A stretch of DNA of 64,000 nt from Reyranella sp. GTDB taxonomy: Bacteria > Pseudomonadota > Alphaproteobacteria > Reyranellales > Reyranellaceae. Where the stretch lies: contig NZ_SCVC01000033.1 in assembly GCF_004297405.1 (NCBI RefSeq), positions 1 through 64,000 of the forward strand. Reading direction: 5' to 3'. Both the position numbers and the translations under genes were made by a program. Under the pieces are notes generated by a model. The model searched no databases. It was not told the DNA's origin and saw only the letters and a program-made list of their open reading frames with translations. Below are positions 41,811 through 49,871 of this stretch, piece by piece (position 1 is the stretch's first letter; the number at the start of each line of letters is the position of its first letter).

Positions 41811-42122
41811 ATGATGAAGCGTATCGCTCTCACCACGATCGCCGCCGCCAGTTTCTTGACGGTGGCGCTCGGTACCGCGGCCGTCACACCGGCCAGCGCC
41901 CAGTCGTTCGGCATCTATATCGGCAGGCCGGCGCCGCCGCGTTACTACGCGCCACCCGTCCAGCGAGTCTGGGTGCCAGGCTATTGGCGTTGGCATCATG
42001 GCCGTCAGGTCTGGGTCGACGGCCGCTGGCGGGGTGGACCGCCGCCGGCCGCCTATTGGACGCCGAACCCCTGGCAGCCGCAGCCCGCTTGGAATCGCGG
42101 CTGGGGTTGGGGCCACGATTAG
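41811..42122 (+). CDS. Secreted WxxGxW/YxWVPG-type repeat protein
   Basis: A 103-residue protein with a signal peptide (cleavage after ASA, about residue 30) and a Pro/Trp/Tyr-rich mature part holding 'VWVPGYWRWHHGRQVWVDGRW', the WxxGxW repeat pattern of small bacterial periplasmic proteins. Function unknown. A UUCG-loop terminator follows 18 bp downstream. Confidence 0.75.
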   Translation: MMKRIALTTIAAASFLTVALGTAAVTPASAQSFGIYIGRPAPPRYYAPPVQRVWVPGYWRWHHGRQVWVDGRWRGGPPPAAYWTPNPWQPQPAWNRGWGWGHD

Positions 42123-42140
42123 GTGAATTGACTAACTATG

Positions 42141-42170
42141 GCGGGGCGCTTCGGCGCCCCGCTTTCTTTC
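42141..42170 (+). terminator. Intrinsic terminator with TTCG tetraloop
   Basis: The stem GCGGGGCGC (42141-42149) and GCGCCCCGC (42154-42162) has a TTCG loop and is followed by TTTCTTTC. It ends the WxxGxW gene transcript. Confidence 0.9.
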
Positions 42171-42210
42171 CTCCGCTTTCCTTTCCAAGGGGGCGGCCTA
42201 TCATGCCGCC

Positions 42211-43101
42211 ATGCGCACCGATCGATTTGGCCTTTCCGTCGCCCTTGCCACACCCTTTGCCGAAGACCGGTCGATCGACCTGCCACGGCTCGTCGCACAC
42301 GCGCGACAGTCGCTGGCGGATGGCTGCAACAGCATCACGGCGTTCGGCACGACAGGCGAGGGCGCCTCGCTTGGGCTGAACGAACGGCAACGGGCACTGG
42401 GTGCTCTGGTCGGCGCCGGTATCGATCCCAGGACTCAGCTCGTCGTCGGCATTGCTGCCAGCTCGGTCGAGGATGCGATCGCTCAGGGCCGCGCCGGCCT
42501 GATGCTGGGGTGCTCGAGCTTCCTTCTGGCGCCGCCGTTCTATTTCAAGAACCCCGACGATGAAGGCCTGTTCGACTGGATCTCCGCGGTGTTGATGGGG
42601 CTCGGCCCGAAGGCGAGCAACGTCATCCTCTATCACATCCCGCAGGTTACGGCGGTCGGGTTGTCGATGGACCTGATCGGCCAACTGAAGAAAGCCTTCC
42701 CTGCGCAGATCAAGGGCGTGAAGGATTCTTCTGGTGATTGGGACAATGCTCAGGCACTCCTGAAACAGCATGGCGACCTGCACATCCTGATCGGCGACGA
42801 ACGCCTGCTGGCGCGCGCGATGAAGCTGGGCGCCTCGGGCGCGATCACGGGACTAGCAAACGTTGCCCCCGATTTGATGCAAGCGCTGCTCGACGGCATC
42901 GAAGAACCACGTGTCAATGCGATGGTCGAAGCCGTGCTGCCCTTCGCCGTGACGGCGGCTGTCAAAGCGCTGGTGGGGCATCGCCGCAACGATGCGGCGG
43001 CCTGGTCGCGCATGCGGGCGCCGCTGAGGTCGCTTGGCCAGGCCGAGTGCGTGGACCTGTTTGCGACCATCGACGCGATAAGAAGCAAGCGCGCCGCGTA
43101 G
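42211..43101 (+). CDS. DHDPS/NAL-superfamily pyruvate-dependent aldolase (not DapA)
   Basis: A 296-residue TIM barrel. It has the TTGEG loop, catalytic Tyr in LYHIPQ and Schiff-base Lys in KGVKDSSG. The Arg that true DapA has after the Tyr motif (IPYR) is replaced here (IPQVT), so the substrate is probably not aspartate semialdehyde. The next gene is a UxaA-family dehydratase, so I infer an aldolase acting on a 2-keto-3-deoxy sugar acid. The gap to that gene is 29 bp. Confidence 0.75.
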   Translation: MRTDRFGLSVALATPFAEDRSIDLPRLVAHARQSLADGCNSITAFGTTGEGASLGLNERQRALGALVGAGIDPRTQLVVGIAASSVEDAIAQGRAGLMLGCSSFLLAPPFYFKNPDDEGLFDWISAVLMGLGPKASNVILYHIPQVTAVGLSMDLIGQLKKAFPAQIKGVKDSSGDWDNAQALLKQHGDLHILIGDERLLARAMKLGASGAITGLANVAPDLMQALLDGIEEPRVNAMVEAVLPFAVTAAVKALVGHRRNDAAAWSRMRAPLRSLGQAECVDLFATIDAIRSKRAA

Positions 43102-43130
43102 CGTGCTTGTCAGTTCTGGAGGAAACGACA

Positions 43131-44642
43131 ATGACAGCACCGCTTACCATCCGGTTGCATCCGGCTGACAACGTTGTCGTGGCGCGCATGGACATCTTGC
43201 CCGGCACCAAGGTCGAGGGCGAGGTTGCCGCCGCGACGCGTGTGCCGCCTGGCCACAAGATCCTGACCAGGGCCATCAGGAAGGGTGAGCCGCTGCGCAA
43301 GTACAATCAGATCATCGGCTTCGCGACCGAGGATCTGGCGCCGGGGACGCACATCCATACGCATAACTGCGTGATGGGCGACTTCGAGCGTGACTATGCC
43401 TTCTGCGCCGATGCGCACCCGACCGACTACATCGCGCCGCCCGCGACGTTCATGGGCTATCGCCGCGCCGATGGCCGGGCGGCGACGCGCAACTACATCG
43501 GCATCGTGACGACGGTGAACTGCTCTGCCGCGACCAGCCGCATGATCGCCGCGAAGCTCGAGCCGTTGCTTGCCGAGTATCCCAACATCGATGGCGTAGT
43601 GCCGCTGACGCATGGCGGCGGGTGCGGCATGGCGGCGTCGGGCCTCGAGATGGATGTGCTGCGCCGCACCCTCGCCGGTTACACAAGACATCCCAACATG
43701 TCGGCGGTCGTCGTTCTGGGATTGGGCTGCGAGACCAACCAGATCTCCGGCCTGATGAATGCGGAGGGACTGAAAGAAGGCCCTAAGCTCATTCCGATGG
43801 CGATTCAGGATGAAGGCGGCGTCGCGAAGACTGTGGGCCGTGCGGTCGGCTTCCTGAAGGAAGTGTTGCCCGAAGCCAACGACGTGAAGCGCGAACCGCT
43901 GCCGGCCAGTGAGCTGATCCTGGCGCTGCAGTGTGGCGGCTCCGACGGCTATTCGGGCATCTCCGCCAATCCGGCGCTGGGTGCGGCCGTTGATCTTCTG
44001 GTGCGCAATGGCGGCACCGCGGTGCTGTCCGAGACGCCCGAGATTTATGGTGCAGAGCATCTGCTGACACGCCGTGCCGTCACCAAGGAGGTCGGCGAGA
44101 AAATCGTCGAGCGCATCCGCTGGTGGGAGGAGCACTGTGCTCGCACTGGCGGTGAGATGAACAACAATCCGTCACCGGGTAACAAGGCCGGTGGCCTGAC
44201 AACCATTCTCGAAAAGTCGCTGGGTGCAGTCGCGAAGGGCGGCACGACGAATCTGGTCGACGTGTACAAATATGCAGAGCTGATCACCGCAAAGGGGTTC
44301 GTCTATATGGACTCGCCCGGCTACGACCCGGTGTCCGCTACAGGGCAAGTCGCCGGTGGTGCCAATGTTTTGTGCTTCACGACGGGGCGCGGCAGCGTCT
44401 TTGGCTGTAAGCCAACGCCATCGCTCAAGCTTGCAACGAATACCTCCCTCTATCGACGCATGACTGACGACATGGACATCAACTGCGGAACTATCGTCGA
44501 CGGTGAAGAAACAATTCAGGAGAGCGGCCGGCGCATCTTCGACCTTATTCTCGCCACGGCGTCGGGCCAGAAAACCAAGTCGGAAATTTTGGGTATTGGT
44601 GACGACGAATTCGAGCCATGGAAGATCGGGGCTACAATGTGA
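43131..44642 (+). CDS. UxaA-family (altronate/galactarate dehydratase-type) hydrolyase
   Basis: A 503-residue protein with an N-terminal SAF domain (about 1-95), then the large UxaA catalytic region with Cys-rich metal-site segments ('HGGGCGMAASG', 'LGLGCETNQIS', 'LQCGGSDGYSGISANPALG'). Family members dehydrate aldonic or aldaric acids to 2-keto-3-deoxy acids. A GGAGGA ribosome site lies 7 nt before the ATG. It likely works with the upstream aldolase in sugar-acid breakdown. The exact sugar acid cannot be read from sequence. Confidence 0.85.
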   Translation: MTAPLTIRLHPADNVVVARMDILPGTKVEGEVAAATRVPPGHKILTRAIRKGEPLRKYNQIIGFATEDLAPGTHIHTHNCVMGDFERDYAFCADAHPTDYIAPPATFMGYRRADGRAATRNYIGIVTTVNCSAATSRMIAAKLEPLLAEYPNIDGVVPLTHGGGCGMAASGLEMDVLRRTLAGYTRHPNMSAVVVLGLGCETNQISGLMNAEGLKEGPKLIPMAIQDEGGVAKTVGRAVGFLKEVLPEANDVKREPLPASELILALQCGGSDGYSGISANPALGAAVDLLVRNGGTAVLSETPEIYGAEHLLTRRAVTKEVGEKIVERIRWWEEHCARTGGEMNNNPSPGNKAGGLTTILEKSLGAVAKGGTTNLVDVYKYAELITAKGFVYMDSPGYDPVSATGQVAGGANVLCFTTGRGSVFGCKPTPSLKLATNTSLYRRMTDDMDINCGTIVDGEETIQESGRRIFDLILATASGQKTKSEILGIGDDEFEPWKIGATM

Positions 44643-44860
44643 AGGTTCCTTGGGAGCCAACTTGACTTCCAAACGTTACTCACCCATATGCGGCCCTACG
44701 ACTCACGAACTTGGCCTTGCTTTGGCGGCCCAGCCCACAGCGGCCACGGACTTTCCACCACGAGCTTTTCCCCAAATTCCACGGTTGTCGCAGACGGTTG
44801 CAGCGAGCGCTCCGTTTGCGCGCATATGTATGTGCTCGTCTACCAGCCTAGGAGAGAGAG
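44643..44860 (+). promoter_or_regulatory. Long leader/promoter region of cspA-like gene
   Basis: This 218 bp non-coding stretch has a possible -35 TTGACT (44662-44667) and a weak -10-like CATATG 17 bp on. A start near 44695 would give a leader of about 165 nt before the cold-shock ORF, similar in length to the thermosensing 5' UTRs of cspA genes. No other gene is visible here. Confidence 0.4.
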
Positions 44861-45067
44861 ATGGCTACAGGCACCGTCAAGTGGTTCAATGCCACCAAGG
44901 GCTTCGGCTTCATTCAGCCGAGCGATGGCGGCAAGGACGTGTTCGTCCACATCAGCGCGGTGGAGCGTTCGGGCATGAACGGCCTCAACGAAGGCCAGAA
45001 GATCAGCTACGAGATCGCCACCGAGCGTGGTCGTTCGGCAGCGGTCAACCTGAAGGCCGCCGACTAA
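44861..45067 (+). CDS. cspA: Cold-shock protein (CspA family)
   Basis: A 68-residue OB-fold protein with RNP1 (KGFGFI) and RNP2 (VFVHIS) motifs. It is an RNA chaperone that melts secondary structure. An AGGAGAGAGAG purine run precedes the ATG. A GNAT gene starts 4 bp after its stop. The 218 bp upstream leader is discussed separately. Confidence 0.95.
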   Translation: MATGTVKWFNATKGFGFIQPSDGGKDVFVHISAVERSGMNGLNEGQKISYEIATERGRSAAVNLKAAD

Positions 45068-45071
45068 CGGC

Positions 45072-45530
45072 ATGAGAGTAGCCCCGCTCGTCGAACGTCC
45101 CGATCTGGTCGAACAAGTCTCGGCCTGGGGTTTCGCCGAGTGGGGCCATCTCAATCCTGATCAGACGCTCGAACAGCGCACGGCCAGGATCCGGGGAAAG
45201 ATGAACGTCGATCGTGTCCCGGTCGCGTTCGTCGCCCTCGACGAGGAAGACCGCATCGTCGGTACCGCCTCTCTTATCTTCGACGACCTCGACGGCGATC
45301 CTCGCAATCCGTGGCTTGCGAGCGTCTTCGTCCCTCCCGAACATCGCAAGAAGGGCATCGCGTCGGCGCTCGTGCGCACCGTCGAGGATGCTGCACGCCG
45401 GTTCGGGTACTCGCGTCTCTATCTTTTTACGTCTTCGGCCCCAGCGCTTTATACCGGTCTCGGCTGGAGAGCGCTTGAGCAGCGCGACTATCGCGGCGAA
45501 CATATCCAGGTGATGGATAAGTCGTTGTGA
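45072..45530 (+). CDS. GNAT N-acetyltransferase
   Basis: A 152-residue GNAT with 'WLASVFVPPEHRKKGIASALVRTVEDAA' (acetyl-CoA loop RKKGIA) and 'LYLFTSSAPALYTGLGW'. It lies between cspA and an amidase with gaps of 4 and 10 bp, so read-through from cspA is possible. Substrate unknown. Confidence 0.85.
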   Translation: MRVAPLVERPDLVEQVSAWGFAEWGHLNPDQTLEQRTARIRGKMNVDRVPVAFVALDEEDRIVGTASLIFDDLDGDPRNPWLASVFVPPEHRKKGIASALVRTVEDAARRFGYSRLYLFTSSAPALYTGLGWRALEQRDYRGEHIQVMDKSL

Positions 45531-45540
45531 AGGAGTACGC

Positions 45541-46935
45541 ATGCCGGCCGATTTGCATTACCTGTCGCTCGACGAGGTCGCGCGGCGCCTGAAGGCGCGC
45601 AAGCTGTCGTCCGTCGAAGTGACACAGTCGATGCTCGATCGCATCGCCAAGGTCGACCCCAAACTCAAGAGCTACGCGACGCTGACCGCCGAGCGCGCGT
45701 TGGCCGATGCGGCGCGCCTCGATGCCGAGACAGCGGCGGGCAAGTCGCGCGGTGCGCTGCATGGCGTGCCGATCGCGGTGAAGGATCTTTGCAACACGGC
45801 AGGTGTTGCGACGGCCGCCGGCATGGCCATCCACCGTGCGAACGTGCCTGCAAAGGATGCAACGGTCGTGACGCGCCTCAAGGAAGCGGGCGCCGTCATC
45901 CTTGGCAAGCTGCAGATGACGGAGGGCGCCTATGGCGCACACCATCCCAGCATCCCGGCGCCGCTCAATCCCTGGAACGCTGCCTATTGGACGGGTTCCT
46001 CCTCGTCGGGATCCGGCGCCGCGACGGCGGCCGGTCTCTGCTTTGCCTCGCTGGGCTCCGATACGGGAGGTTCGATCCGCTTTCCTTCGACGATGAACGG
46101 GTTGAGCGGTCTCAAACCGACCTGGGGCAGGGTGAGTCGCGCCGGCGTCTTCCCGCTGGGCGAGTCCCTCGACCATATCGGCCCGATGGCGCGCAGCGCT
46201 CTCGATTCAGCGCTCGTCCTGGGCGTCATTGCTGGCGCCGATCCAGACGACGCGACAGCGGCTGGCATGCCGGTGCCTGACTACGCAGCCACCATTTCAT
46301 CGGGCGTGAAGGGCAAGAGCATCGGCCTGCCGACGAACTTTCGCGACCTCGATGAGGATTCCGAACGCGCGCTCGCCGGTGCCGTCGAGGTCTTCAAGAA
46401 GGCAGGGGGCACGATTGTCGACACGACCTTGCCGGCGAGCTTCTTCGAGGCGTCCTACGACTGGGTGCCACTGTGCGCGGTCGAGGCTGCCGTGGCGCAT
46501 GCCGAAACCTATCCGAAGCACGCCAGTGAGTATGGGCCCGTGCTCGCAGGTCTCCTCGACGCCGGCTTGAAGCTTTCAGGAGTCGATCTCCAAAAGCTGC
46601 TGTTGCGGCGCGCGGCACTGAAAGGCGAACTCGACAAGCTCCTGGCCTCGGTCGATCTGCTCCTTTTGCCGGTGATGAGTCGGGCCGTCTGGTCACTCGA
46701 GGCCTTGGCGGAGGGCGGTCGCGATGTCGAGGCCGTGGCTGGGCGGCTGCGTTACACGGCTCCGATCGACATGAGCGGTCATCCTACGCTCACCTTGCCG
46801 GGCGGAATGACACGCCATGGTGTGCCCGCTGGCTTCCAGATCGCCGGCCGTGCCTTCGACGAAGGGTCCATTCTGGCGGCAGGCCATGCCTATCAGCAGG
46901 TCACTGACTGGCATCTGAAGCGCCCTCCCTCCTGA
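45541..46935 (+). CDS. Amidase-signature hydrolase
   Basis: A 464-residue amidase-signature enzyme with catalytic Lys81 (IAVKDLC), the cis-Ser in the Ser-rich loop about 153-158 (GSSSSGSG), and nucleophile Ser178 in GSDTGGSIR. These cleave amide bonds, for example in aryl-amides, urea derivatives or, as GatA, Gln/Asn-tRNA precursors. Without gatB/gatC beside it, a catabolic amidase is likelier than GatA. An AAGGAG site precedes the ATG. Confidence 0.9.
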   Translation: MPADLHYLSLDEVARRLKARKLSSVEVTQSMLDRIAKVDPKLKSYATLTAERALADAARLDAETAAGKSRGALHGVPIAVKDLCNTAGVATAAGMAIHRANVPAKDATVVTRLKEAGAVILGKLQMTEGAYGAHHPSIPAPLNPWNAAYWTGSSSSGSGAATAAGLCFASLGSDTGGSIRFPSTMNGLSGLKPTWGRVSRAGVFPLGESLDHIGPMARSALDSALVLGVIAGADPDDATAAGMPVPDYAATISSGVKGKSIGLPTNFRDLDEDSERALAGAVEVFKKAGGTIVDTTLPASFFEASYDWVPLCAVEAAVAHAETYPKHASEYGPVLAGLLDAGLKLSGVDLQKLLLRRAALKGELDKLLASVDLLLLPVMSRAVWSLEALAEGGRDVEAVAGRLRYTAPIDMSGHPTLTLPGGMTRHGVPAGFQIAGRAFDEGSILAAGHAYQQVTDWHLKRPPS

Positions 46936-47038
46936 GACGGTCTTCTGAGAAGACTCTCTGCACCCGTTGGACGCTGAATCTCCTTTCAATTATAGTGAAT
47001 GAATCGCCTTGGGGGAGGTGGGCAGGGGCAGTGGGTGC

Positions 47039-49153
47039 ATGAGACTTCTTCACGATACAAATCTGCGCCTGCGTCCCAGCATCCTGACGCTGTTCGTCCT
47101 TCTGACGGTGCCTGTTTTCATCGCGATCGTGGCGGTGAATTACGTTTCGAATGAGCGAATCGCGCGCGACAACGCCGAAAGCCTCCTGAAGCGCTTCAAT
47201 GTCGAGGCCGTCGAGAACATCCAGAACGTTTTCGAGCCCATCAAGTCCTTGGTCCGTAGCGCAGCTGCCGTCGGCAGCGAGCAGCCCGAGTTCTTCGCCA
47301 GCAAGCGATCGGTTGCCTATCTCTTCAGTATTCTCCAGCACAGCGAACGGATCATCAGTGCCTATGTCGGCCTGACCGATGGTGCGTTCCGCCAGGCCCG
47401 CCAGATCGATCCGGCGGTCGAGATTCAAGGCAAGCTGCCACCGCCGGGCACGCGCTATGCCGAACGTTGGATCGATCCGTCGCTACGGGCCGCGCCCATC
47501 GACCACTATATATTCCTCGACGCCGAGCGTCGGGAACTGGGCAGCTCCGAGCAGACCACGTCTTACGATCCGCGGGCGCGTTTGTGGTATCGCACGGCCC
47601 AGCAGACGGGTGCTATTTCCGTGAGCGACGTCGATGTCTTCGCGACGCTCGGCTTGGTCGGGTTCACGGTTGGTGCGCCGTTCTACCAGGACGGCAAGCT
47701 GCAGGGCGTAGCCGCTGCCGATATTACCCTCGACGATCTTTCCAGCTATCTCGCCGACCACAAGGTGAGCCCGGGCACGCTCTCCTACATTCTCGACCAC
47801 CAGGGCAGGGTCATCGCCAATTCGGAGCGCAGCAAGACCTATGCCAGCCACGCCGGTCGCGTCGAGCTGCAGCACGTCACCTCGCTGGGCAATGAACTGC
47901 CGGCGGTCGCCTTCGGCTTTCGTCCGCGTGGCGACGAGAAGATGTTTTCCTTCTCCCATGGCGGCAAGGAATACGTCGCGAGTCTCACGACCTTGCCAGC
48001 TTCATTCGGCAAGAAGTGGCAACTCTTCGTCGTCACGCCGCTCGCCGATTTCACCAGCATCTTTGCCGAGCACAACAACAAGCTGTTCATCTTCGGTCTG
48101 ATCGCCATCGCCTTGCAGATCCTGATTATCTATTTCCTATCGAGCGTCATCTCTTCTCCCTTGGAGAATCTCGCGCGCAAGGTGACGCGGATCCAGGATC
48201 TCGGGGGCGAGAACCTGCCTCCACTGCATTCGCCCATTCGCGAGGTGGCGTTGCTGTCGCGTGCTATCGATACGCTCGACACCGCAGTGAAGTCCTTTTC
48301 TGCCTTCGTGCCCGTAGGGCTCGTCCGTGAGCTGCTCGAGTCCGACCAGAAACTCGAACTGGGCGGCCACAGCCGTTTCCTCACCATCTTCTTCTCCGAT
48401 CTCGAAGCCTTCTCGTCGCTGTCCGAGGAGTTGCCGTCGCAAGAGCTGCTGTTGCGCGTCTCGGCCTATCTTGAGATCGTGACCAAGGCCGTGAACGAAG
48501 AGCACGGCACCATCGACAAGTTCATCGGCGATGGCGTCATGGCTTTTTGGGGCGCTCCGGCGTTACTCGACGACCATGCGCTGCGCGCCTGCTTCGCGGC
48601 CTTACGCATTCGCAAGAGCATGGCCGCCCTCAATGCGCGCTGGGAAGCCGAAGGCAGCAAGCCGATGCGCATCCGAGTCGGCATCCACAGCGACGCCGTC
48701 CTCGTCGGCAACATTGGTTCCAAGGAACGCATGAGCTACACGGTGATGGGTGACGGTGTGAACGTCGCTGCGCGCCTCGAAGGCATCAACAAGGAGTACG
48801 GCACGCGCATCTGCATCAGCCATTCGGTGTTCAAGGAAGCTGGCGAGCGGCTCTGTGTCCGGCCGGTCGACGATGTCGTGGTCAAAGGGCGCCGCTCGAA
48901 GGTGCCGATCTACGAACTGGTTGGCGCCTATGGGATCGGCGAGGAGTTCGAGCCCGATGCCGCCACCGAGAAACTCTGCCGCATGACGCGCGTGGCCTAC
49001 GAGGCACTGATGTCCGAAGATTTCGCACTGGCACTCGAGCGCTATCGCGAGATCCTGATCGAGTATCCCGAAGATACGGTAGCCAACGAGATGGCCAAGC
49101 GTCTCGTTGCTACGGAAACCACGCCACGCGTCCAGCGCCAGATGTCGCGCTGA
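47039..49153 (+). CDS. Class III adenylate cyclase with periplasmic (Cache-like) sensor
   Basis: About 704 residues. An N-terminal membrane helix (18-40), a large periplasmic sensor about 45-350 resembling dCache ('YDPRARLWYRTAQQTG'), and a second helix (about 355-375) lead to a HAMP-like linker. The class III cyclase domain runs from about 445 to 625. Metal Asp454 (FFSDLEAF) and Asp498 (GDGVMAF) and the adenine-specifying Lys494 are in place, as is 'YTVMGDGVNVAARLE', so ATP is the likely substrate. A helical tail follows. I chose the ATG at 47039; a TTG at 47009 is also open. It probably makes cAMP in response to a small extracellular ligand. Confidence 0.88.
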   Translation: MRLLHDTNLRLRPSILTLFVLLTVPVFIAIVAVNYVSNERIARDNAESLLKRFNVEAVENIQNVFEPIKSLVRSAAAVGSEQPEFFASKRSVAYLFSILQHSERIISAYVGLTDGAFRQARQIDPAVEIQGKLPPPGTRYAERWIDPSLRAAPIDHYIFLDAERRELGSSEQTTSYDPRARLWYRTAQQTGAISVSDVDVFATLGLVGFTVGAPFYQDGKLQGVAAADITLDDLSSYLADHKVSPGTLSYILDHQGRVIANSERSKTYASHAGRVELQHVTSLGNELPAVAFGFRPRGDEKMFSFSHGGKEYVASLTTLPASFGKKWQLFVVTPLADFTSIFAEHNNKLFIFGLIAIALQILIIYFLSSVISSPLENLARKVTRIQDLGGENLPPLHSPIREVALLSRAIDTLDTAVKSFSAFVPVGLVRELLESDQKLELGGHSRFLTIFFSDLEAFSSLSEELPSQELLLRVSAYLEIVTKAVNEEHGTIDKFIGDGVMAFWGAPALLDDHALRACFAALRIRKSMAALNARWEAEGSKPMRIRVGIHSDAVLVGNIGSKERMSYTVMGDGVNVAARLEGINKEYGTRICISHSVFKEAGERLCVRPVDDVVVKGRRSKVPIYELVGAYGIGEEFEPDAATEKLCRMTRVAYEALMSEDFALALERYREILIEYPEDTVANEMAKRLVATETTPRVQRQMSR

Positions 49154-49174
49154 CCGACAGATAGATCGCCAACC

Positions 49175-49870
49175 ATGCTGGATATCGCCAAGCCTTCCCC
49201 TGCCACAGCGGCCTTACGACCAAGCGAATACACGGCAGCCCTGATCCATGTCCTGCGGCGTCGCCCCGAGTGCGTGCAGGGCGCGAAGGTCCTCGAAATG
49301 GGATGCGGCAGCGGCGTCGTGCTGGCGGCTTTGGGCGCGATGGGGGCAACCTCGTTGAGTGGCGTCGACATCGAGGACGAGGCCGTGTCCACGGGGCGGT
49401 TGTTGCTGCGTGAGCTTGGCCACGATGCCCAGCTTTTCCGTGGCGACATGTGGCAACCCGTGGCGGGTCGCCGCTTCGACCTGATCGTCGCCAACCTCCC
49501 GCACTTCCCGATGGAGCATGTCGAAGTCGCGGGTCGTCTGCCGACTTGGAGCTCGGGCGGTGTCGACGGCCGGGAGTTTCTCGATTCTTTCCTCGAGGGC
49601 CTGGCAGACCACTTCACCGCAAAGGCGCGGGCGGTTCTCACCCATAATGCTTTTGTCGATGTCGAGCGCTCACGTGTCCTTGCCGCGCGTCACGGGCTCG
49701 CGCTCACGGTTCTTGCCTCGGTGCTAGTCCACATTGCCAACGAGAAGCTCGCGCTGATGACGCCGTCGGTGCTGCTGGCGGAGGACGGCAAGTCGATCCA
49801 TCGCTACGGCCCCCATGTCTTCGCCGACCTTCACATCGTGGAGATCGCTCCCGTCGGAACACAGAGCTGA
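49175..49870 (+). CDS. Class I SAM-dependent methyltransferase
   Basis: A 231-residue Rossmann methyltransferase with SAM motif I VLEMGCGSG (about 38-46) and a catalytic-loop variant NLPHFP in place of the NPPY of PrmC/RsmC-type enzymes. The fold resembles the MTS group (rRNA or protein Gln methylation), but the altered motif makes the target uncertain. It starts 21 bp after the cyclase and is followed 1 bp later by the ABC transporter gene. Confidence 0.75.
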   Translation: MLDIAKPSPATAALRPSEYTAALIHVLRRRPECVQGAKVLEMGCGSGVVLAALGAMGATSLSGVDIEDEAVSTGRLLLRELGHDAQLFRGDMWQPVAGRRFDLIVANLPHFPMEHVEVAGRLPTWSSGGVDGREFLDSFLEGLADHFTAKARAVLTHNAFVDVERSRVLAARHGLALTVLASVLVHIANEKLALMTPSVLLAEDGKSIHRYGPHVFADLHIVEIAPVGTQS

Positions 49871-49871
49871 G

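Noticed and set aside
46936..46980. Possible terminator (GTCTTCTGAGAAGAC) after the amidase gene
   Set aside because: The two arms leave almost no loop and no T-tract follows.
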